Assembly: GCA_034433795.1 (NCBI GenBank)
Contig: DAOUAE010000087.1
Span: forward strand, 10,174 to 74,173
From: DAOUAE01 sp034433795
GTDB lineage: Bacteria; Chloroflexota; UBA6077; FW602-bin22; DAOUAE01
Direction of reading: 5' to 3'
DNA: 64,000 bases
Position 1 is the first letter of the stretch; the number at the start of each line of letters is the position of its first letter. The notes under the pieces are model-generated. The model saw only the letters and a program-made list of their open reading frames with translations, made no database searches and was not told the DNA's origin. Of this stretch, positions 41,822 through 49,647 are shown one piece after another. The position numbers and the translations under genes were made by a program.

Positions 41822-42829
41822 TTACCGGGCCCCGAGCAGCGTCTGGGCCACGGCGTAATACAGCGGGATGCCGACGAGGATGTTGAAAGGGAACGTGATG
41901 CCCAGCGACAGGGTGATGGACAGCGAGGGGTTGGCCTCGGGCAGGGCCAGCCGGACTGCGGCCGGGGCTGCGATGTAGGAGGCGCTGGCCGCAAGGGTCA
42001 TAAGCAGTGCGGCATCCCCGGTGTGAAGCCCCGCCAGGGCGCTCACCAGCGCTCCAAGAGCGGCGGCCGTCAGGGGCATCACCAGGCCGAACACCGCCAG
42101 AAACCATCCCAGGCGCAGGAACTCGCGGAAGCGGCGGGCCGCGGTCATGCCCAGGTCCAGCAGAAAGAGAGCCAGCGCCCCGGGGAAGAGGTCTTTGACC
42201 AGGGGCTGGAGCAGCGCCATGCCCCGCTCGCCGGTCGCCAGGCCGATGCCGAAGCTGCCGAGGAGCAGCAGGACACTGCCTCCCAGCAAGGCCTCGCGCA
42301 GGGCGGGCCCCACCGCCTTCGTGTTCCCGCCCCCGGTGGCCGCCACCGCCGGGTGGCTGGTGAACAGACGCCCCAGGAAGATGCCCGTGAGCACGCCCGG
42401 GCTCTCCATGAGCGCCATGACGGCGACCATGTAGCCGCTGGTGGGGACGTCCATCCGGGTGAGGAACCCCTGGGCCGTGACGAAGGTAATGGCGCTGATA
42501 GATCCGTAGTGGGCGGCGATGGCCCCGGCATTGGCCGGATCCAGCCGCCCGAATCGCCTCAGGACAAAGAAGGCGAGAGAAGGGAGGGCGAAGCCCAGGA
42601 CGAGGCCCGCCACGGCGGCCTTGAAGAAGTCCAGCGAGAGGCCACTGTGGGCGAATTCGGCGCCGCCGCGAAAGCCGATGGCCAGCAGCAGGTAAAGAGG
42701 CAGGGCGGCGGCGACCTCGCGCGGTATCACCAGGTCCGATCCGACCAGGACGGCCAGGCCACCGAGAACGAAGAAGAGGATCGGTGGCGAGATCAGGTTC
42801 GAAGCGGCCAGAGACAGTGTGTCCAGCAC
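41822..42829 (-). CDS. SbtA-type sodium-dependent bicarbonate transporter
   Basis: A 335-residue, ten-span protein. It begins LDTLSLAASNLISPPILFFV and carries the family features GGLAVLVGSDLVIP, FRGGAEFAHSGL, LPSLAFFVLRRF, AIAAHYGSISAITFVTAQ and GYMVAVMALMESPGVLTGI; the second half repeats the fold (DLGMTAARRFREF, MTLAASASYIAAPAAVRLAL). Family length and order fit SbtA (PF05982), a Na+/HCO3- symporter; no SbtB regulator is adjacent. GTG 42829 behind AGGAGG is chosen and removes a 56-residue non-homologous extension. It may supply carbon to carboxylases. Confidence 0.88.
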   Translation of the reverse strand: MLDTLSLAASNLISPPILFFVLGGLAVLVGSDLVIPREVAAALPLYLLLAIGFRGGAEFAHSGLSLDFFKAAVAGLVLGFALPSLAFFVLRRFGRLDPANAGAIAAHYGSISAITFVTAQGFLTRMDVPTSGYMVAVMALMESPGVLTGIFLGRLFTSHPAVAATGGGNTKAVGPALREALLGGSVLLLLGSFGIGLATGERGMALLQPLVKDLFPGALALFLLDLGMTAARRFREFLRLGWFLAVFGLVMPLTAAALGALVSALAGLHTGDAALLMTLAASASYIAAPAAVRLALPEANPSLSITLSLGITFPFNILVGIPLYYAVAQTLLGAR

Positions 42830-43783
42830 AGGCGACCTCCTCTTGATCTGAGGGCGGTAGGCGCAGCGAGCGCCCGATCCACGGCTGTTTCCTCCCGGGG
42901 ACGAGAGCGCACACAGGTGCCCCCTCTTCCGCCGGGGCCGACCATCACGCGTGCCGTCTGAGAGCAGCCTGCCCCCAGGCACCGGCGGGCGGCGCACTTC
43001 ACGAAGGGGCGGCCACGGCAGACAGGAGTGCGCTCAACGCAACCCCACGGCGGCCCCAGCGCCGGAGGCGCTCCCGCTTGCCAACCTGTCATGATCGACG
43101 ACGCTGTCGCCATGCCCCGCCGACCCGGCAGAGCGGCAGACGAGACCGGTCCGGGCCAGCCCCGAGTGCATGCAACCGGCGGGTTCGATGGTGATGAGGC
43201 GCCCATCTGGTCAGTCAGCGGCCGGGAGATGGCGGGCGGCAGAGGGATACCACCGCCCTGCCGGTCAAGCACCCCGGGCGGGTCCAGGGGCCAGACCGGT
43301 GGCCGAGGCCGCTCGGGCCGGGATGGAGCCCACCGGTTCTGGCTGGCCCCGCGCCCCGCGCCTGGCCGGCGATGGGTCGGGGCCTGGGGCAGCGCCTCCG
43401 GTGCTGCCGCCGACGAGCGCGCGGTGGCCGGACGAAGGTCCGCGGGCTGCCGGACACCGGGGCTTCTCACCTGCACGCCCGCCACCGTTCTGGCTCAGAC
43501 CCTCGGCCTTCTTTTCTCGTCGATACGCCGCGTACCCGTGCGAGGCGAAGGCGCCATGGCGGTGGAACGAAGGTGTACGGGCGACTGAGCGGTCTTTTGA
43601 CCCGGGGCACCTCCCGGCTCAGCACAGCCAGGGCTCCCAGAGTGAGCAGCGTCCCGCCGGGAGGTGCCAGGGGCGCCGGCCCAGGGGCCAGGAGGCCTAT
43701 CCCTCCGGCTCTCGTCGTCCAGCGGTGTCTCGGTTGCCGCATCGCGTTTTGGGCCTCCACAGAGGTATGCGCACTGATCAGCG
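42830..43783. other. Gene-poor stretch
   Basis: About 950 bases between the SbtA-like gene and the winged-helix regulator. Frames on both strands are Arg/Gly/Pro-rich without motifs. No promoter or hairpin stands out. It may be decayed DNA. Confidence 0.4.
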
Positions 43784-44152
43784 TCATTCGGAGGGCTCTG
43801 GCTCCCTGCCACCGTCTCCCGACGGGTGCCCTCCTTTTGAAATGTGGTTCTGGATGGTCAGGCGGGCCTGTTCCAGGTCGCGGAGCACACGGACGAAAAA
43901 CTGATGGATGGTCATGCCACCATGTTCTGGCCGTCGCATGGGCCCCTCCGGGTTTACCCGGTACACGTTGTGTCTGCCCTCTTTTTGGACGAGCAAGTAC
44001 CCATCGCGGCGCAGGTCGCGCAGAATCCCCACGACCGTGCGCTCCGCCAGGCCGAGATCGTCGGCGATGCGGCGGATGGTGGCCCCCGGATGCTCCAGCA
44101 GATACAGGAGCACCGCCGCGTGGTTGGTGAAGATGGTCCACCGTTCGCCCAC
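43784..44152 (-). CDS. Winged-helix (MarR/HTH_24-like) transcriptional regulator
   Basis: About 122 residues. The HTH is LLYLLEHPGATIRRIADDLG then LAERTVVGILRDLRRDGYLL, with the wing VQKEGRHNVYRVNPEG. The C-terminus has a helix HQFFVRVLRDLEQARLTIQN for dimerisation. GTG 44152 is chosen (PVGERWTIF start): a TTG at 44188 would place the start inside the operator. The promoter at 44215-44244 and a perfect 26-bp palindrome just downstream of it suggest autoregulation. The nearest target on the same side is the SbtA-like gene. Confidence 0.8.
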   Translation of the reverse strand: MGERWTIFTNHAAVLLYLLEHPGATIRRIADDLGLAERTVVGILRDLRRDGYLLVQKEGRHNVYRVNPEGPMRRPEHGGMTIHQFFVRVLRDLEQARLTIQNHISKGGHPSGDGGREPEPSE

Positions 44153-44177
44153 CGGTATCCCTGTATGTAGGAGAGAT

Positions 44178-44203
44178 AATACTGGCAATAGATTGCCAGT
44201 ATT
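44178..44203. promoter_or_regulatory. Perfect 26-bp palindrome, operator of the winged-helix regulator
   Basis: Arms AATACTGGCAAT (44178-44189) and ATTGCCAGTATT (44192-44203) are perfect around AG. It lies from about +5 to +30 of the leftward promoter and just before the regulator's start codon, the expected place for an autorepressor site. Lower G+C than its surroundings. Confidence 0.75.
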
Positions 44204-44214
44204 GTACTGCCGCT

Positions 44215-44244
44215 ATAGTACCGGGTGGACCCCCGGCGTGTCAA
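44215..44244 (-). promoter_or_regulatory. Promoter of the winged-helix regulator gene
   Basis: TTGACA (complement of 44239-44244), 18 bases, TACTAT (complement of 44215-44220), upstream of the 44178-44203 palindrome. Confidence 0.6.
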
Positions 44245-44865
44245 GCCCCTGCCGCAGCCGGGCGACGCGTGTATCGTTGAGGCCGGCCAGGGCGAAGACG
44301 GCACCGGCCACCCGGTTCGCGGACCGTCCCGAGCCGTCTCAGGCTGGCGGTGCCACGGCCAAACAGCGTCGTCACTCCGCCGCGGCGCGGCCACGTCGTG
44401 CCGAGCGCGAAGAGCCCCGGGAACACCACGCCGCCGGTCGAGCGCCAGGCGAACGGGACGAGCAGTCCGACGAAAAGCAGGAAAAGTGGGGTAGAAGGCC
44501 ACCCCCAGGAGAAAGGCGCCGGGCGCACCGCGGTCCGCCGCCGGCTGCTCCCGCCACCCGCTGAGTCGACCGCCAACCGAGAAACGAGGCCGGAGGCGGC
44601 CGAGCCGCCCGCGGCCGCGGGCCTGGCGGGCGACGACCACCGCCGGGATCGACTGCCGCTGGCGCTCGCGGCCCGGTCCGATCACGAGCAGTCCGACGCG
44701 CGCGTCGATACGTGCTTTGCCGAGTGTAGAGGCGAGCGTTCGGCCGACCGCCGTCCGTGGTCCACTCCCCCGCGTGGCCAGTACAGGCCAGGGCCGCGAG
44801 ATTGGGGGTGGGCTGGTGGCGCCGATCAGGCCGAGAAGCAGCGCGGTCAGGAGCGGCCGGTTCAG
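44241..44865 (-). pseudogene. Frameshifted CcdA-type thiol-reducing membrane protein
   Basis: Pieces of a CcdA-like protein appear in order but in different frames. Starting near a CTG at 44865: NRPLLTALLLGLIGATSP, then TPNLAALAC in another frame where the family has SPCQLTTNLAAL, then TLASTLGKARIDARVGLLVI and SIPAVVVARQA with PRFSVGGRLSGW, then GAFLLGVAFYPTF, then PLFLLFVGLLVPFAWRSTGG plus VVFPGLFALGTTWP again in a second frame. At least two or three frame changes are needed. It follows the blaI-M56 pair on the same strand and would have been its third gene; it should have reduced TlpA-type partners. Confidence 0.7.
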
Positions 44866-44977
44866 TCGGCGCTCAGCGTCTGGAGAGGTCCGTTGACCGC
44901 GTTGGCCACGCTGCTCGGCCAGGCGTCGTACGCGACGACGCTCACCGCGCGGCCCGGCCGGGCCGCGCGCCCGATGT

Positions 44978-45904
44978 CTAGAGAAGGCAGGCTGCGGGCG
45001 CGTGGGCGTCGAGGACGTGGAGGTGGGGGTCAGCCCCAACCAGGCCGGGGAAGAGCACGACCGTCGCGATCAGGAGCAGCACGAGCAGGCTGGTGGCCAG
45101 GGCGGAGAGGGAGAGGCGCAATCGTTCGGGTGTGTGCGGATGGAGCAGGTGGGCGATCCGCAGAGGCGTCACACCGGCCGGGCCGGCCAGGCCCGGTCCG
45201 CTGGCGGCCGCATCCGTCGCCGTCAGCACCTTATACAGCGCGGAGGCGAGGGGACGTCTCTGGCCCTGCCTCTCGATCACCGCACGGTCGGCCGCCAGCT
45301 CCGCCACCACCCGGTAGTGGTGGCCGAGCTCGGCCACTATCGGCAGGAAGAAGAAGGCGCGCTCCAGCGCTCGGGAGAGCAGGTGCTTGAGCGGGTCGCG
45401 GTTCTTAAGATGGAAGTGTTCGTGCAGCAGCACCGCCTCCAGCTCCGCCTCGGTGAGGATCCCCACCAGGGCGGTGCTCAGGCAGATCCGCGGCCGGAGC
45501 AGCCCGTAGCAGAAGGAGTAGGGACGGGGAGCCCGGACGACATCGATCCGGTCGGTGAGACCAAGCCGGTCGCTGAGACGCACCAGCCGCTCCGGCAGAC
45601 GCTGGAGGGGCCTGGCGGTCTTGGTGCGGACGAAGCGCCGGGTCGCCCGCCACTGGCGCACGAGCGAGCCCAGGCCGCGGAGCGAGGCGACCGGCAGGAG
45701 GCCGAGCAGCCCCAGCAGCACGATCTCGTCGGCCCCCGCCGAGCCGGTCACGAGCAGGCGGCACCAGTGCGCGATCCCCTGGAGCGCGGAGCCGACCGCG
45801 TCGGCGTGGGGCAGAAGGAGCTGGGCGCTGGCCGCCCCCAGGCCGGCGGCGGCGAGAAGGCTGAGGGCGACGAGGCTGTAGAACGCACGATTCGCCGGGT
45901 TCAC
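44978..45904 (-). CDS. M56-family (BlaR1-like) membrane metallopeptidase
   Basis: A 308-residue membrane protein. N-terminal spans (FYSLVALSLLAAAGLGAASA and EIVLLGLLGLLPVASL) precede the peptidase domain with the zinc motif VLLHEHFHLKNRDPLKHLLS (HExxH) and the third ligand region EAELAADRAVIERQGQ (ELAAD). A last span lies near the C-terminus. There is no penicillin-binding sensor domain, so beta-lactam sensing is not implied; other signals such as copper or envelope stress are possible. GTG 45904 overlaps the blaI stop (GTGA). It should inactivate BlaI by cleavage. Confidence 0.88.
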   Translation of the reverse strand: MNPANRAFYSLVALSLLAAAGLGAASAQLLLPHADAVGSALQGIAHWCRLLVTGSAGADEIVLLGLLGLLPVASLRGLGSLVRQWRATRRFVRTKTARPLQRLPERLVRLSDRLGLTDRIDVVRAPRPYSFCYGLLRPRICLSTALVGILTEAELEAVLLHEHFHLKNRDPLKHLLSRALERAFFFLPIVAELGHHYRVVAELAADRAVIERQGQRRPLASALYKVLTATDAAASGPGLAGPAGVTPLRIAHLLHPHTPERLRLSLSALATSLLVLLLIATVVLFPGLVGADPHLHVLDAHAPAACLL

Positions 45905-46335
45905 CGCTGGTGGTCCTCGGCCTCCAGATAGCGGCGCAACTCCTGGCGCCGCTCGGGGTCGAGGCGTTCGAGCGCGGTCAGGAAGCCGGCGACCGCCACC
46001 TCGCCGAAGTCCTCGATCATCTCCCGGGCGATCGTCTCCGAGACGCGCCGGAGGAAGGCCTCGCGACTCAGGGCCGCGCGGTACTCGTGCGCCTGGCCGA
46101 CCAGCGTGCGCTCGAGGAGCCCCTTCTCGACCAGCCGCGCCATGACCGTCATCACTGTGGTGTAGGCGACCGGACGCGCGCGCCCGGCGTTGAGCCGGGT
46201 CAGCATCTCGCGCACCGTCAGCGGACGCCCCTCCGCCCAGAGCTGCTCCATGATGTCGGCCTCGAGCGCGCCGAGCAGCTTCTCCACCCCCTGCCCCGCG
46301 CGTCGCGCCAGCCGCTGGTAGCTGCGCCGCTTCAT
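45901..46335 (-). CDS. BlaI/MecI/CopY family repressor
   Basis: A 144-residue winged-helix repressor: LGALEADIMEQLWAEGRPLT, VREMLTRLNAGRARPVAYTT and VMTVMARLVEKGLLERTLVG, then a dimerisation part with the protease-sensitive linker region. Family members bind CTACTA-type half-sites and are cut by BlaR1 peptidases. Two such operators are in the window (41169-41188 and 46439-46458). It is coupled to the M56 gene and divergent from the multicopper oxidase gene. Confidence 0.92.
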   Translation of the reverse strand: MKRRSYQRLARRAGQGVEKLLGALEADIMEQLWAEGRPLTVREMLTRLNAGRARPVAYTTVMTVMARLVEKGLLERTLVGQAHEYRAALSREAFLRRVSETIAREMIEDFGEVAVAGFLTALERLDPERRQELRRYLEAEDHQR

Positions 46336-46357
46336 CGTCTCTCGCCCCCGCGACAGG

Positions 46358-46387
46358 AGTATAGGGGGATCGCCAGAGGCCTGTCAA
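46358..46387 (-). promoter_or_regulatory. Promoter of the blaI-M56 operon
   Basis: TTGACA (complement of 46382-46387), 18 bases, TATACT (complement of 46358-46363), 23 bases before ATG 46335. The nearest BlaI site is 52 bases further upstream, so autorepression is uncertain. Confidence 0.7.
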
Positions 46388-46419
46388 AAGGCCTCCGACG
46401 GCGTCTCCAAAGGCGGGGC

Positions 46420-46448
46420 TTGCGCGCGGCCGCCTCCCCTACTATACT
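46420..46448 (+). promoter_or_regulatory. Promoter of the multicopper oxidase gene
   Basis: TTGCGC (46420-46425), 17 bases, TATACT (46443-46448). The -10 lies within the BlaI-type operator. Confidence 0.65.
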
Positions 46449-46458
46449 CACGTAGTAG
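46439..46458. promoter_or_regulatory. BlaI-type operator (copy 2)
   Basis: CTACTATACTCACGTAGTAG: arms CTACTA and TAGTAG around eight bases, covering the -10 and start region of the rightward promoter and lying between blaI and the oxidase. Confidence 0.8.
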
Positions 46459-46549
46459 GTCGGTCCTGCCGGGTGGGGGCCGGCGGTCGCTGTCGCTCGG
46501 AGCCCGCGCCCACCCCGTCCGACCACTGACGGCTGAGGAGAGGCCCCGC

Positions 46550-47590
46550 ATGCGCTGGCATCTTCGCCATCGTCTCCTTCTCGCCGCGGCCGGACTGTTC
46601 CTGGTCGCCCTCCTGCTCGGAGGCGGCTACGCTCTCGGGCGGTTCCGGTCGCCGGCCCCGGGTCTGACCGCCAGGCTGGAGGAGGTCGCGGTGACCCCGA
46701 CCCCCGCTGTGCCGCTGGCGACGGTTGACCGTGGCGGCCAGCCGCTCGCCTTCACCTGGGATGGCGACACCAAGGTCTTCGAACTGACGGCCGCCAAGGT
46801 TCGCTGGCCGCTGCTGCCGGATGTCTTCGTCGTCGCCCTGGCCTACAACGGCCAGGTGCCGGGACCGGTGATCCGGGTGACCCAGGGGGACAGGGTGCGG
46901 ATCATCCTGCGGAATCAGCTCGACGAACCGACCACGATCCACTGGCACGGCCTCGCGGTCCCGAACGCGATGGACGGCGTGCCCGACGTCACCCAGAAAC
47001 CGGTCCCGCCCGGGGCCAGCTTCACCTACGAGTTCCAGGTCAGGCAAGCCGGGACGTTCATCTACCACTCCCACTATGAGGCGACGCAGGCGACCCGCGG
47101 CCTGGGCGGCGTCCTCATCAGCGAGCCACGGGGCGGCGAGCCGGTGAGGGTGGACCGCGACGTGACGCTCGTCCTCCAGGAGTGGAGCGTGGACGTGAAG
47201 ACCGGCGAGCCCCTCGGCGATATGCCCGGCATGCCCGGGATGGCCATGACGAACTTCTTCACGATCAACGGCAAAGCCTACCCGGCCACCGAGCCGATAC
47301 GGGTGAAGCGCGGGGAGCGTGTCCGCCTCCGCCTGGTGAACTTCGCCTCCGAGGTGCCCCACCCGATCCATCTCCACGGCCACTCCTTCAAGGTGATCGC
47401 CAAGGATGGTCAGCCGTGGGATGGGCCCGCGGCGGTGACGCAGCTCGTCGGCGCGGGCGAGACCTACGACCTGCTCTTCACCGCGGACAATCCGGGCATC
47501 TGGATGCTCCACTGCCACGTGCCGCATCACACCACGAACGATGGCCGGGAGCCAGGGGGGATGATGACCCAGGTGATCGTCGAGCCATAG
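46550..47590 (+). CDS. Two-domain multicopper oxidase (laccase-like), exported
   Basis: A 346-residue enzyme. A basic start and span (LLLAAAGLFLVALLLGGGYA) target it outside. All four copper motifs are present: IHWHGLAVPN and FIYHSHYEATQ in domain 1, HPIHLHGHSFKV and WMLHCHVPHHTT in domain 2. The compact two-domain form suggests a trimeric laccase. A Met-rich loop (GDMPGMPGMAMTNFFT) resembles those of CueO-like cuprous oxidases. Its promoter is under a BlaI-type operator, and the next gene is a YtkA-like lipoprotein. Confidence 0.92.
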   Translation: MRWHLRHRLLLAAAGLFLVALLLGGGYALGRFRSPAPGLTARLEEVAVTPTPAVPLATVDRGGQPLAFTWDGDTKVFELTAAKVRWPLLPDVFVVALAYNGQVPGPVIRVTQGDRVRIILRNQLDEPTTIHWHGLAVPNAMDGVPDVTQKPVPPGASFTYEFQVRQAGTFIYHSHYEATQATRGLGGVLISEPRGGEPVRVDRDVTLVLQEWSVDVKTGEPLGDMPGMPGMAMTNFFTINGKAYPATEPIRVKRGERVRLRLVNFASEVPHPIHLHGHSFKVIAKDGQPWDGPAAVTQLVGAGETYDLLFTADNPGIWMLHCHVPHHTTNDGREPGGMMTQVIVEP

Positions 47591-47651
47591 GTTCAGCGCG
47601 GCCCGCCGACAGCGCGCGCGGCACCCGTGAACACCGAGACGGAGGGAAGCG

Positions 47652-48077
47652 GTGAGATCTCTTTCGCCACTCGCGCGCCGAACATTCCTCGGTCTGGCCG
47701 GCACCGTCCTGGGGGGCGCTGTGCTCCTCGCCGCCTGCACCTCCGGCCCCGCCCCGGCCGCCGAGTCCGCGGGCTCGGGCCCCGCCACGGTCACCCTGAC
47801 GCCTGACCCCAATCCACCGGTCGCCAACCGCGCGGTGACCCTCCGGATCCGGCTGGTCGATGGCAGCGGTCGGGGAGTACCCGGCGCGACCGTGAACGTC
47901 AGCGCCAGGCACGTCGAGATGGCCCACGGCAGCCTCAACGCCAGGGCCACCGATGCCGGCAACGGCGACTACATCGCCACGATCACCCCGAGCATGGCCG
48001 GCCGGTGGAAGGTGAGCGTCACGGCCCAGGCCGGGACCGTGACCAGGAAGGCCGACTTCGATCTGGAGGTGAAGTAG
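47652..48077 (+). CDS. YtkA/FixH-like exported lipoprotein
   Basis: A 141-residue protein beginning at GTG 47652 behind GGAGGGAA. The signal has a twin-arginine-like start (LARRTFLGLAG) and ends in a lipobox (VLLAAC). The mature part is an Ig-like beta domain (VTLTPDPNPPVANRAVTLRI, HVEMAHGSLNARATDAGNGD, YIATITPSMAGRWKVSV), with His and Met that could bind copper, as in YtkA/CtaG-associated proteins. It follows the multicopper oxidase by 61 bases and likely shares its BlaI-controlled transcript. Confidence 0.8.
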   Translation: MRSLSPLARRTFLGLAGTVLGGAVLLAACTSGPAPAAESAGSGPATVTLTPDPNPPVANRAVTLRIRLVDGSGRGVPGATVNVSARHVEMAHGSLNARATDAGNGDYIATITPSMAGRWKVSVTAQAGTVTRKADFDLEVK

Positions 48078-48312
48078 CCGGACGACCGGGCCGCGGGGCG
48101 CCCCGCGACGGTGCCGGCAGTCCACCCCGCCACCGCCCATCGGACCGGTCGCCGGCGGGTCCGGGGAGGACGCCGGCGCGCACGCCGGGCAAAGCGCGTC
48201 GGGAGGGCCCCTCCAGTGGCGCCCCTGCGGCCTGATCGGTCGGTGACCCCGGGCGTCTTTTGGCACGGCCTGCGCAGAGAAGACGGGCGGAACCGGTTGC
48301 GGGAGTCGCCCG

Positions 48313-49386
48313 GTGGACCCTGTCCCTCATGTGCGCACGATCGCCGTTCTGCGGGCCAACGGCCTGGGCGACTTCGTCTTCGGCCTGCCGGCCCTGCAGG
48401 CCCTCCGGGCCGCCTACCCCACGGCCGAGATCGTCTACCTGGGGCTGGCCTGGCACCGGGCCTTTCTTCAGGACCGCCCCGGTCCCATCGACCGGGTGGT
48501 GGTCATCCCGCCCATCTACGGGGTCGGCGAGCATCACCCCGAGCGCGAGGACCCGGCCCGGGTGGCCGCCTTCTGTCAGGCGATGCAGGCCGAGAGGTTC
48601 GATCTGGCCCTGCAGCTCCAGGGCGGGGGCGACCACTCGAACGCCCTCGTCCGGCGCCTGGGCGCCCGCCTCACCGTCGGCGCCCGCTCGCCCCAGGCTC
48701 CGCCGCTCGACCGCTGGGTGCCCTACCGCTTCCGCCAGAACGAGGTCCTGCGGCTGCTCGAGGTCGTGGCCCTGGTCGGCGCCCGACCGGTCGCGCTGGT
48801 GCCCCGTCTGACCCTCCTGCCGCGCGACCGGGCTGAGGCCGCCCGGGTCCTGGGACCGCTGGACGGGCCGCTGGCCGTCCTCCACCCCGGCTCCAACGAC
48901 CGGCGCCGGCGCTGGCCGCCGGAGAAGTTCGCCCGCGTCGGCGACTATCTGGCCCGCCGGGGCTGGACGGTGGCCCTCATCGGCACCGCCGGCGAGCGCG
49001 ACCTGGTCGAGGCCGTGGCTGCCCGCATGCAGCGGCCCGTTCGCAACCTGGCCGGCCTCCTCTCGCTCAACGGACTGGCCGGACTTCTGGCCCGGGCCGA
49101 CCTGGTGGTGGCCAACGACAGCGGCCCGCTGCACCTGGCGGTGGCGGTCGGCAGCCGGACGGTCGGACTCTTCTGGTGCGGCACCGCCTTCACCGGCTAC
49201 CCGGTGGCCCTGGCCCGCCACGTCCCGCTCATCTCCTGGCTGACGCGTTGCCCGCTCTGCGGGGGCGATCTGCTGGGCCCGCCTGGCCCCTGCCGGCACG
49301 AGGTCTCGCTCCTCGCCGAGATCACCGTTGAAGCGGTCATCGCCGCCATCGAGGGGCTGCTGGCTGAAAGCGGCCGGGCGTGCTAG
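48313..49386 (+). CDS. GT9-family (heptosyltransferase-like) glycosyltransferase
   Basis: A 357-residue GT-B enzyme. N-terminal motif IAVLRANGLGDFVFGLPALQ and C-terminal nucleotide motifs LAVLHPGSNDRRRRWPPEKF and DLVVANDSGPLHLAVAVGS are those of ADP-heptose/LPS heptosyltransferases. No other LPS genes are here, so it probably decorates another glycan. An unusual C-terminal Cys cluster LTRCPLCGGDLLGPPGPCRH could bind zinc. GTG 48313 has CGGGAG; GTG 48331 is an alternative. A zinc-ribbon gene follows 24 bases later. Confidence 0.85.
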   Translation: MDPVPHVRTIAVLRANGLGDFVFGLPALQALRAAYPTAEIVYLGLAWHRAFLQDRPGPIDRVVVIPPIYGVGEHHPEREDPARVAAFCQAMQAERFDLALQLQGGGDHSNALVRRLGARLTVGARSPQAPPLDRWVPYRFRQNEVLRLLEVVALVGARPVALVPRLTLLPRDRAEAARVLGPLDGPLAVLHPGSNDRRRRWPPEKFARVGDYLARRGWTVALIGTAGERDLVEAVAARMQRPVRNLAGLLSLNGLAGLLARADLVVANDSGPLHLAVAVGSRTVGLFWCGTAFTGYPVALARHVPLISWLTRCPLCGGDLLGPPGPCRHEVSLLAEITVEAVIAAIEGLLAESGRAC

Positions 49387-49410
49387 AATCGAGGCGGGAG
49401 GCGAGCGCCG

Positions 49411-49647
49411 ATGAGCGCGGGGCGGATGTGCGAGCACTGCTGTGAGTTCGGCAGCGTCCGCTTCTACAAAACCGATCCGGCCGGGCGGAGCGGCCTCTGG
49501 CTCTGCGCCGCCTGCGGGGCCGCCACCTTCAGCCGCCCTTGCCAGCGCTGTGGGGTCTGGCTGCCGGCCGGGAGCGCCGCCACCCTCTGCCCGACCTGCG
49601 CCTCAGCGGGGGAGCCAGCGGGCCGCCAGCCCGCCGAGGACCGCTAG
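49411..49647 (+). CDS. Small zinc-ribbon protein
   Basis: A 78-residue Cys-rich protein with four CxxC knuckles: RMCEHCCEFG, LCAACGAAT, PCQRCGVW and LCPTCASAG, enough for two zinc ribbons. It follows the GT9 gene closely and overlaps the convergent MFS gene by 45 bases. Role unknown. Confidence 0.65.
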   Translation: MSAGRMCEHCCEFGSVRFYKTDPAGRSGLWLCAACGAATFSRPCQRCGVWLPAGSAATLCPTCASAGEPAGRQPAEDR

